From Nanobdellota archaeon (lineage in GTDB: Archaea > Nanobdellota > Nanobdellia > Pacearchaeales > GW2011-AR1), in assembly GCA_018901625.1 (NCBI GenBank), contig JAHIEM010000047.1:1-5793 (forward strand): 5,793 bases of DNA. The letters are read 5' to 3'. The position numbers and the translations under genes are program-made. Under the pieces are notes generated by a model. The model worked only from the letters and a program-made list of their open reading frames with translations, did no database searches and was not told the DNA's origin. How positions within the stretch are numbered: position 1 is the first letter of the stretch; every line of letters begins with the position of its first letter. Positions 1 through 4,121 of this stretch are shown here, in pieces.

Positions 1-470
1 CAAACGCTCAGTTTACAGCAGGATACACTAAAGAATACTCTGTAAAACATAGAGTAACATTCACAATAGGAAGCACTTACCATTCAATGGGAGTCGTTTC
101 TTTAACACCTACAACCGCTACAATCAATGTCTCAAGCACTCCACAGCAGAAAACACTCTCAATTGGGGATGAATGGAAGGTTGAAGTGTCTGGAGATAAT
201 CTTTATGATCTCTCAGTCAAACTAAATTCAATAGCAAATAATAAAGCAAATATCACTCTTCAACCAATAAACGAATCAATTTCTGCTGCTCCTTCAACTC
301 CTGCAACTCCATCTGAGCCAGAAACAACACCTGCTCCTGAAGAACAAGTTGAGAAATCTATATTTTCTACATTGTGGTTCTGGGTATTGCTTCTCGCAAT
401 AATAATTATAATAGTAATTTTAGTATTTTTGCTTAAAAACAAGAAAAGATACTCTCGTAAGGGCTACTAA
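1..470 (+). CDS. Membrane-anchored cell-surface protein, C-terminal part (5' end outside window)
   Basis: The frame is open from the first full codon at base 3 to the TAA at 468-470, so the gene enters from the left; the internal ATG at 87 need not be its start. The visible 155 residues are a beta-rich, Thr/Ser/Val-rich segment (about 1-88, with YSVKHRVTFTIG and a later GDNLYDLSVKLNSI stretch), a Pro/Thr/Glu linker (about 90-118), one very hydrophobic helix (about 120-144, LWFWVLLLAIIIII...) and a basic tail (KNKKRYSRKGY). This is the layout of an exported protein held by a C-terminal membrane anchor with its tail in the cytoplasm. From memory, the V-F-T-I ... G-D-x-x-Y-D-L-x-V-x-L-N-S-I pattern recurs in surface proteins of small archaea; I cannot name a family. 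Substrate or partner is not evident, and any signal peptide lies outside the window. Confidence 0.85.
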   Translation, partial: NAQFTAGYTKEYSVKHRVTFTIGSTYHSMGVVSLTPTTATINVSSTPQQKTLSIGDEWKVEVSGDNLYDLSVKLNSIANNKANITLQPINESISAAPSTPATPSEPETTPAPEEQVEKSIFSTLWFWVLLLAIIIIIVILVFLLKNKKRYSRKGY

Positions 471-712
471 ACTTGGGTTTGATTAAACATTCATAATTCT
501 CTCCTATTTGTCTGAATATGTTCTAGTTGATTATTAATCAGTATGCCCCTAAATAATCTGCAGGTGAACACTGAAGATGCGCATAACTAAAAAAATAGAT
601 TATGCAGAGATAATTAATGTGAAGATGCTAATAAATTATTAATATCCCTGCTTTTTCATCTGCAATAATCTGTTTTATGCCTGCTAGCCTTATAGAATCG
701 TTACTGAAAAGA
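471..712. other. AT-rich intergenic gap with no supported gene
   Basis: About 240 bases between the surface-protein stop and the next promoter hold no convincing ORF or RNA gene. I see only a weak inverted repeat (GCATAA at 581-586 with TTATGC at 600-605) and a 9-base direct repeat AATAATCTG (552-560 and 664-672). No clear hairpin plus T-run terminator follows the stop at 470. Confidence 0.5.
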
Positions 713-755
713 TTTTTAAACTTCTAATTGTTATATATCTCAGAAAAAGAGGAAG
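713..755 (+). promoter_or_regulatory. TATA box and Shine-Dalgarno for the 94-aa gene
   Basis: TTTTTAAA at 713-720 sits where an archaeal TATA box would place transcription start near 743, giving a short leader. GAGGAAG at 749-755 is a good Shine-Dalgarno match six bases (counted from GAGG) before the ATG at 759, and it decides that start. A second TATA-like TTATATAT at about 731-738 could instead give a leaderless transcript. Confidence 0.55.
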
Positions 756-758
756 AAT

Positions 759-1043
759 ATGTACCGCCCAAAACCACGAGAGTCAGATTATATTCAGCAG
801 TTAGCAGACTACTTCAAGAAAAATCTTTCTAAAGGCTACACTTCTGATGCACTAAAATGGGCTCTAATTAATCAGGAACATTCAAGAGCAGAGGTTGACA
901 GAGCGCTGAAACTTGCCACAGAACAGATGGCATCTTCAGCTCCAAAGATGATTGAGAAACCAGTCATAAAAATAGAGACAATTCCAGAAGTGATTATTGA
1001 AGAGCCTAGCTTATGGAGTAAGATTAAAAATTGGTTTAGCTAG
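759..1043 (+). CDS. Small helical protein of unknown function (94 aa)
   Basis: The product is not recognised as a named family. Residues 7-57 are predicted helical, with the segment NLSKGYTSDALKWALINQEH followed by SRAEVDRALKLA. This resembles the short helical module (GY-x-x-x-x-I/L-x-x-A-L-x-x-Q-G-x-x-x-x-x-V-x-x-A) seen in many small archaeal membrane-associated proteins; the resemblance is from memory. A Pro/Ile/Glu-rich linker (about 62-84) leads to a short amphipathic aromatic end, LWSKIKNWFS, that could dip into a membrane or dock to a partner. There is no transmembrane helix and no cysteine. The start is fixed by a Shine-Dalgarno sequence and TATA box. Its last 8 bases overlap the end of the opposing 99-aa gene. 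Confidence 0.75.
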   Translation: MYRPKPRESDYIQQLADYFKKNLSKGYTSDALKWALINQEHSRAEVDRALKLATEQMASSAPKMIEKPVIKIETIPEVIIEEPSLWSKIKNWFS

Positions 1044-1335
1044 ATTTTGCTGGCTTCTGTATAAATCGATTGCAAGAAATAATTCTGTCGGGTCGCTCTC
1101 TCTGTTCTTCAGCAGTCATGTCAAGCCTGTCAGTCCATAAGTCACTTTTTAAATCTCTCCTTACAAACCAACTGTGCCAATAAGGATAATCCTCTCCCAT
1201 TGCCCCGCACAAACCCTTTCTTGCAAGACATCGGTCATATCTTCTGCATTTTCCAAGAAGCAGATCTCCCTCTGAAAAATCTCCAAATTCTTGAGATTCT
1301 GCTCTTTCATATCTCGGGTCGTGAAGACGTATCAT
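1036..1335 (-). CDS. Four-cysteine small protein of unknown function (99 aa)
   Basis: The product is not recognised. It is soluble, charged and rich in Arg and Trp, with Cys at 30, 36, 43 and 88 (C-x5-C-x6-C, then a distant Cys) and an aromatic patch YPYWHSWF (about 50-57). The cysteines could bind zinc or an iron-sulfur cluster, but the spacing matches no motif I can name. The Trp/Arg/Cys content is hard to explain as a random AT-rich frame, which supports a real gene. It lies downstream of tRNA-Ser on the same strand, with its own possible TATA box, and converges on the 94-aa gene with an 8-bp overlap of the 3' ends (TTAGCTAG contains both stops). Confidence 0.65.
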   Translation of the reverse strand: MIRLHDPRYERAESQEFGDFSEGDLLLGKCRRYDRCLARKGLCGAMGEDYPYWHSWFVRRDLKSDLWTDRLDMTAEEQRERPDRIISCNRFIQKPAKSS

Positions 1336-1340
1336 AAATT

Positions 1341-1372
1341 CATCCTGATTAGTTATATCAACGGAAATAAAT
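1341..1372 (-). promoter_or_regulatory. Possible TATA box and ribosome binding site for the 99-aa gene
   Basis: On the minus strand ATTTATTT (1372-1365) is TATA-like and would place transcription start near 1342. A weak Shine-Dalgarno-like AGGATG (1346-1341) lies five bases before the ATG at 1335. The two signals are so close that a start at 1342 would cut the site, so one of them may not be used. Confidence 0.35.
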
Positions 1373-1396
1373 TTTCGGAAATTTTTTCCTTGATAG

Positions 1397-1435
1397 ATAG
1401 GAAAAGAAAGTTCGATTATTAATTTCTTTTCCTAT
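1397..1435. repeat. 13-bp perfect inverted repeat downstream of tRNA-Ser
   Basis: ATAGGAAAAGAAA (1397-1409) is exactly complementary to TTTCTTTTCCTAT (1423-1435) around a 13-base spacer. It lies 36 bases past the tRNA-Ser 3' end and upstream of the 99-aa gene. It could form a hairpin at the end of the tRNA transcript or be a palindromic protein-binding site. Each arm is purine-only or pyrimidine-rich apart from its terminal bases. Confidence 0.7.
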
Positions 1436-1470
1436 AGTTTATGAGAATTGTTATTGTTCAGGATAATAAA

Positions 1471-1567
1471 CGCCGACGCCCGGAATCGAACCGGGAAATC
1501 CTTGCGGAAACTGGTTTACTTTTCAAGAAAGCTCAAGACCAGCGGAGTACCATTGTCCCACGTCGGC
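1471..1567 (-). tRNA. tRNA-Ser (anticodon UGA) with a 15-nt intron
   Basis: The cloverleaf reads in full. The acceptor stem is GCCGACG/CGTCGGC (7 perfect pairs), with discriminator G73 as in serine tRNAs. The D stem is GGA/TCC with a GG loop, the anticodon stem is CTGGT/ACCAG, and the T stem is CCCGG/CCGGG with loop TTCGATT. A long variable region of 15 bases holds a mini-hairpin TCC-GCAA-GGA, which makes it a type II tRNA; with anticodon UGA (bases 1535-1533) and G73 the identity is serine, reading UCA. The anticodon loop is 22 bases instead of 7, so it carries an intron of 15 bases after position 37, leaving an 82-nt mature tRNA. CCA is not encoded. Its 5' half lies inside the reading frame of the LAGLIDADG gene. 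Confidence 0.94.
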
Positions 1568-2136
1568 ATATTCGATAATATTTTTGCAGTTTCTAGTTTA
1601 TTTAAACTTAACTGATATGACCTAAATTTTTCTCTTTGGACAAATTCTTTGACTGGCTTTGCACTTCCAATTGCCTCCGAAATTAGACTAGAAAGTTCTT
1701 CCAGAAATATCTTACTTCCAGAATGAAAAAGTATGCTTTTCCTGTCTTTTCTTAAGTATCCATCAGTTATTAAAAAGCCTACAAAAAAAGCCGTTTTTTC
1801 TCCATCCTTTCCATTTTTTATCATCTCTGGCACTCTTAAGGCATCTCTTTTCACCCCTTCTGGAAATCCCATTTTTGTTATTTCGCTATATATCTTTTTG
1901 GAATAATTGCAAATAGAGAATAGCATCTTTTTATTTGGCCTAGCATTATAATGCATTTTCCCAGATTTTCCGAATAAGTCAGACATCAAATCATTAAACA
2001 AGCGAACTACGTTTTCATCAGCATTATAAAATTGAACAGCATAATCTCTAAAGCCTTGTCCGCTGTGCTTGATAGGTAGGCACCCATCTCCACTTAGCAT
2101 TCCAAGAAATAACGCCAACTTTTCACCCCTATCCAT
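1516..2136 (-). CDS. LAGLIDADG endonuclease, 3' end overlapping tRNA-Ser
   Basis: This 206-aa protein has two LAGLIDADG motifs: LALFLGMLSGDG (7-18, acidic Asp17) and TAFFVGFLITDG (115-126, Asp125). Their spacing of 108 residues is that of a single-chain, pseudo-symmetric homing endonuclease, in which the two motif helices form the interface and each Asp holds catalytic metal. Both acidic residues are present, so it may be active. The length is normal for the family. It is not inside an intron or intein but lies upstream of tRNA-Ser on the same strand. The last 16 residues (191-206) are encoded entirely by the tRNA 5' exon and intron, and codons just before them contain the tRNA promoter. The folded domain probably ends near residue 190, making the tail an acquired extension. 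A TATA box 25 bases before the ATG suggests a leaderless mRNA. The DNA target is unknown; the tRNA gene is an obvious candidate. Confidence 0.88.
   Translation of the reverse strand: MDRGEKLALFLGMLSGDGCLPIKHSGQGFRDYAVQFYNADENVVRLFNDLMSDLFGKSGKMHYNARPNKKMLFSICNYSKKIYSEITKMGFPEGVKRDALRVPEMIKNGKDGEKTAFFVGFLITDGYLRKDRKSILFHSGSKIFLEELSSLISEAIGSAKPVKEFVQREKFRSYQLSLNKLETAKILSNMPTWDNGTPLVLSFLEK
1517..1531 (-). other. Intron of tRNA-Ser at position 37/38
   Basis: The extra bases of the anticodon loop, placed at the canonical archaeal site. Bases 32-34 (CTT) can pair with AAG near the intron 3' end, leaving the 3-base bulge T-A|A that holds the 3' splice site. The 5' splice site falls in an open loop, so this is a relaxed bulge-helix-loop rather than a full bulge-helix-bulge. 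The tRNA splicing endonuclease would remove it. The exact ends are inferred. The intron also encodes the last codons of the LAGLIDADG gene, whose TAA stop (1518-1516) straddles the 3' splice site. Confidence 0.75.
1599..1606 (-). promoter_or_regulatory. TATA box of tRNA-Ser, inside the LAGLIDADG reading frame
   Basis: On the minus strand TTTAAATA (1606-1599) is centred about 35 bases before the tRNA 5' end. Archaeal spacing puts the start near 1576, leaving a 5' leader of roughly 9 bases for RNase P. The box lies in codons for the SLNK segment of the endonuclease. Confidence 0.65.
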
Positions 2137-2157
2137 AATTATTCTATTGCTTTCTTA

Positions 2158-2165
2158 TTTTTAAA
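2158..2165 (-). promoter_or_regulatory. TATA box of the LAGLIDADG gene
   Basis: TTTAAAAA on the minus strand (2165-2158), centred about 25 bases before the ATG at 2136, the geometry of a leaderless archaeal transcript. No Shine-Dalgarno precedes that ATG. Confidence 0.6.
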
Positions 2166-2201
2166 TATTAACCTTATCTCAACGATAATATCATTATAGA
2201 A

Positions 2202-2215
2202 CTAGTTTCAACTAG
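2202..2215. repeat. Short palindrome between rpl12 and the LAGLIDADG gene
   Basis: CTAGTT (2202-2207) and AACTAG (2210-2215) are inverted copies almost back to back; with one mismatch the pairing extends to 2199-2218. It lies next to the larger rpl12 3' hairpin and may belong to the end of the stalk operon transcript. Confidence 0.5.
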
Positions 2216-2217
2216 CT

Positions 2218-2266
2218 CCTGTTCAGATAACAATGTTAAATTAAAATAATAATCTATCCGAACAGG
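2218..2266 (-). terminator. Long hairpin spanning the rpl12 stop codon
   Basis: CCTGTTCAGATA (2218-2229) pairs with TATCCGAACAGG (2255-2266): 12 positions, one of them G-U in RNA, around a 25-base AT-rich loop. CTAG at 2212-2215 and 2267-2270 can add four pairs after a 2-base bulge. The 3' arm on the plus strand is the end of the rpl12 coding sequence, so the hairpin takes in the last codons and the TAG. No strong U-run follows, so a role in transcript end formation, processing or stability is likely but not proven. Confidence 0.5.
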
Positions 2267-2532
2267 CTAGCTAGTCCGTCTGCAGCTTCTGCAGCTTTCT
2301 CTTCTGTCTTCTCTTCCTTTGCTTCTTCTTTTGTTCCAGCTGCTGGCGCTGCTGCTAAACTTGCAGTCTCAAGCTCCTTAGCTATGTCGAGTCCCTTCAA
2401 ACTTGCAACAAGCACTTTTACCTGCGCCTCGTCGACATCCTTCCCAGTGGCTTCTACAACTTTCTTCAAATTAGCTTCATTAATCTCAGCTCCTGTCTTG
2501 TGCAAAAGCAAAGCTCCGTACACATATTCCAT
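2254..2532 (-). CDS. rpl12: Large-subunit ribosomal protein L12/P1 (stalk)
   Basis: The 92-aa product is the archaeal L12 (P1) type. Residues 1-58 form the helical dimerisation domain that binds the L10 C-terminal helices (MEYVYGALLLHKTGAEINEAN, then KKVVEATGKDVDEAQVKVLV). Next come an Ala/Glu/Lys-rich flexible hinge (about 59-84) and the conserved end GLASLFG, which contacts elongation factors and other translational GTPases. The family usually has about 100 residues, so it is slightly short but complete. It is the last gene of the stalk operon. The start is fixed by a strong GGAGG eight bases upstream, which lies inside the end of the preceding 92-aa gene. An insertion element now separates it from rpl10, so its transcription must either cross the element or begin within or after it. 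Confidence 0.97.
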   Translation of the reverse strand: MEYVYGALLLHKTGAEINEANLKKVVEATGKDVDEAQVKVLVASLKGLDIAKELETASLAAAPAAGTKEEAKEEKTEEKAAEAADGLASLFG

Positions 2533-2533
2533 C

Positions 2534-2812
2534 TCAGTTTCCTCCAGTTTCAGATTTAGTTGATTGTGATTCCCACGCCATTTCTTGGGATTCTTCTGAG
2601 AGTCTTTCTAACATGCCCAGTATCCATTCTCTTCCCAGCTTCATCCCCTCACTTATCACATATCCTGGTTTTGATAATCTTTCAAACAATAACTCATAAA
2701 ATCTTTGATTTTCTTTTTTTGCAAAATTAAACAGATTTTCACTCATTCTTCTCAGTCCAAAAGAACAATCATAATTTTGAATCATTTCCTGTATCCTTCC
2801 CCTTCCATTCAT
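2534..2812 (-). CDS. Unknown 92-aa protein in the stalk operon
   Basis: Not recognised. The product is mostly helical and charged, with no membrane segment, one Cys, and a hydrophilic tail SKSETGGN-like in character (residues 85-92 KSETGGN end). It fills the space between the insertion element and rpl12 exactly, and its stop is one base from the rpl12 ATG, which argues for a real gene of this operon. The ATG at 2812 is six bases from the left end of the element, and no Shine-Dalgarno now precedes it. If the element is removed, a GAGG in the last rpl10 codons falls about 7-9 bases before this ATG, as expected for a coupled operon gene. With one choice of element end it would instead be an in-frame extension of L10, but it lacks the acidic GLGALFG-type end of archaeal P0, so a separate protein seems more likely. 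Confidence 0.55.
   Translation of the reverse strand: MNGRGRIQEMIQNYDCSFGLRRMSENLFNFAKKENQRFYELLFERLSKPGYVISEGMKLGREWILGMLERLSEESQEMAWESQSTKSETGGN
2541..2545 (-). promoter_or_regulatory. Strong Shine-Dalgarno of rpl12
   Basis: GGAGG (2545-2541) lies eight bases before the rpl12 ATG and forms part of the final Gly-Gly codons of the preceding gene, whose TGA (2536-2534) is one base from the rpl12 ATG. This suggests translational coupling and high output. Confidence 0.85.
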
Positions 2813-2835
2813 TTTACATAAAAATCAGCAGAATG

Positions 2836-2856
2836 CCCAATGCCTTTAGGCTTGGG
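2836..2856 (+). repeat. Left-end hairpin of the element
   Basis: CCCAA...TTGGG encloses GCC-TTTA-GGC with a single bulged T at 2841, giving eight pairs. Imperfect subterminal hairpins of this kind are recognised by Y1 (TnpA) transposases in IS200/IS605 elements. Confidence 0.75.
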
Positions 2857-2881
2857 ATGAATGCTGAAAAATTTAGTTAAG

Positions 2882-2889
2882 TTTAAATA
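2882..2889 (+). promoter_or_regulatory. TATA box of tnpB
   Basis: TTTAAATA at 2882-2889 is centred about 25 bases before the ATG at 2911, consistent with a leaderless tnpB mRNA and with choosing that ATG as start. No Shine-Dalgarno is seen. Confidence 0.6.
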
Positions 2890-2910
2890 GTTGCTATCTT
2901 TAGATAATTG

Positions 2911-4071
2911 ATGATTACGCAGATGAATTTTAAATATAGAATCTATCCTTCTCAGAAACAAATTATTAAATTGAATAAAACTCTTTCTGACTGCTGTTTT
3001 GTTTATAACAAGCTTCTTGAAACTAAAATCAATGCTTACAAAACTGATAAGACCAATCTTTCTAAGTTTGATTTGGATAAGCTCACAAAACAATTTGATG
3101 TTCCTGTTCATTCTCAAGTTAAGCAGAATATTTCCAAAAGAATTAATGATGCTTTTAATCATTTCTTCAGAAGAGTTAAACTGAAAAAAGGCAAAGTTGG
3201 ATTCCCCAGATTTAAGAACTTGAATAGATACAAATCCATAACTTACCCCCAATCTGGATTCAAGATTGTTTCTGAGAGGAAACTCTTTGTCAGCCAAATT
3301 GGAAATATACCAATTGTTCTCGATAGAGTTCCTAAAGGAAAACTCAAGACTTTCTGCATTAAGAAAACTGCTATTGGATGGTTTGCTATTTTCTCTTGTT
3401 CTGATGTTCCTGTTGAAAAGATTGAAGTTCCTGATAATCAAATTGGGATTGATGTTGGAATTGAAAACTTTGCTACTCTCTCTAATGGAGAGGTTATTGC
3501 TAATCCTGCACTCTTGAAGAAGTCTGAGAAGAAACTTGCTAAACTTCAGAGAAGATTTAGCAGGAAGAAAAAAGGTTCTGCTAACCGAAGAAAAGCAAGA
3601 TTTAGAGTTGCTAGACTGCATGAAACTATTTTCAATCAAAGGAGTGATTTCCTTCATAAGACCAGTTTCTCTGTCATTAAAAGATTTAAGATTATTAGTG
3701 TTGAAAAGTTGCAGATTAACAATATGGTTAAAAATCATCATCTCGCTAAAAGCATAAACGATGTCTCTTGGGGTATCTTTATCCAGATGTTGTCTTACAA
3801 GGTTGAAAGAACTGGTGGACAATTGGTTAAGGTTAATCCGAGAAACACAAGCAAGACTTGTTCCAATTGCGGAACTATCTTGGATATGCCTCTGAGTAAG
3901 AGGAAGTTCAAGTGTTTGAATTGTGGTTTTGTTTGTCATCGTGATTTAAATGCTTCGATAAACATCAATACGGCTGGACGAGCCGAAATTAACGCCTGTG
4001 AACATGATGTAAGACCTTCTTCAGTGAAGGCTGTTGTGGATGAAGCAGGAACTATATTTGAACCTGCGTAA
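2911..4071 (+). CDS. tnpB: TnpB RNA-guided nuclease of IS200/IS605-type element
   Basis: The 386-aa protein is a full-length TnpB (OrfB, IS1341 type), the ancestor-like relative of Cas12. Known members use an RNA from the element's right end (omega RNA) to cut DNA next to a short motif, which helps retain the element. The N-terminal region has the typical FKYRIYPSQKQ start. The RuvC triad is complete: Asp181 in GIDVGIENFA, Glu265 in ISVEKLQ, Asp345 in HRDLNASINI. The zinc finger is intact (Cys317, Cys320, Cys335, Cys338). The end (residues about 355-386) has the usual R-P-S-S-V...EAG pattern. No frameshift or stop is visible, so activity is plausible. I chose the ATG at 2911 from TATA spacing; TTG 2908 and ATG 2923 are alternatives. 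It runs opposite to the ribosomal operon around it. Confidence 0.97.
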   Translation: MITQMNFKYRIYPSQKQIIKLNKTLSDCCFVYNKLLETKINAYKTDKTNLSKFDLDKLTKQFDVPVHSQVKQNISKRINDAFNHFFRRVKLKKGKVGFPRFKNLNRYKSITYPQSGFKIVSERKLFVSQIGNIPIVLDRVPKGKLKTFCIKKTAIGWFAIFSCSDVPVEKIEVPDNQIGIDVGIENFATLSNGEVIANPALLKKSEKKLAKLQRRFSRKKKGSANRRKARFRVARLHETIFNQRSDFLHKTSFSVIKRFKIISVEKLQINNMVKNHHLAKSINDVSWGIFIQMLSYKVERTGGQLVKVNPRNTSKTCSNCGTILDMPLSKRKFKCLNCGFVCHRDLNASININTAGRAEINACEHDVRPSSVKAVVDEAGTIFEPA

Positions 4072-4075
4072 TCAT
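2911..4075. repeat. 12-bp inverted repeat pairing the tnpB start with its stop
   Basis: ATGATTACGCAG at 2911-2922, the start codon and next three codons, is exactly complementary to CTGCGTAATCAT at 4064-4075, which contains the stop. The two arms would pair over 12 bases in the mRNA and hide the start codon. IS200/IS605 elements do not normally have terminal inverted repeats. Confidence 0.85.
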
Positions 4076-4121
4076 TAAGGTTCATTGGATACTCCACCCT
4101 TTAGGGTGCGAGAGGATGTCA
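3971..4121 (+). ncRNA. Predicted omega RNA (right-end guide RNA scaffold of TnpB)
   Basis: In this family the guide scaffold spans the end of tnpB and the right end. Here about 150 bases hold three perfect hairpins: CGGCT-GGACG-AGCCG (3971-3985), CCTTC-TTCAGT-GAAGG (4015-4030) and CACCC-TTTA-GGGTG (4095-4108), followed by the element end. The guide would be the host bases after about 4121, which are antisense to rpl10. The 5' limit is a guess. Confidence 0.55.

Larger units (their letters stand above)
2818..4121 (+). mobile_element. IS200/IS605-type element carrying only tnpB (IS1341-like)
   Basis: A tnpB gene is flanked by subterminal hairpins with TTTA loops: left at 2836-2856, right at 4095-4108. 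The left flank ends in TTTAC (2813-2817), like the TTAC/TTTAN-type insertion sites known for this superfamily. The right end reads GAGGATGTCA before host rpl10 sequence resumes. No tnpA transposase is present, so movement would need a Y1 transposase in trans. The left end is reasonably placed; the right end could be 4120, 4121 or 4122. This family makes no target duplication, and none is seen. It sits in the rpl1-rpl10-rpl12 operon in opposite orientation to it. Confidence 0.85.

Noticed and set aside
471..758. Possible C/D box RNA in the left intergenic gap
   Set aside because: Some TGAAGATG strings look vaguely like C boxes, but there is no RTGATGA and no properly spaced CTGA.
1471..1567. 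tRNA pseudogene broken by the overlapping endonuclease
   Set aside because: All stems pair perfectly and the T loop, discriminator and variable arm are normal; only an intron at the canonical site is added.
2254..2812. 92-aa gene as the missing L10 acidic tail
   Set aside because: It lacks the Glu/Lys/Ala-rich stretch and the GLGALFG-type end, so it does not look like the lost P0 tail, although one element boundary would make it in frame.
2809..3939. 376-aa frame on the minus strand opposite tnpB
   Set aside because: It lies almost wholly antisense to a clear tnpB gene. It has a low-complexity Asn/Ser/Leu/Phe composition typical of a mirrored AT-rich gene and no recognisable domain.
2818..4121. 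tnpA transposase in the element
   Set aside because: No frame with Y1 transposase features exists; the space before tnpB is under 100 bases.
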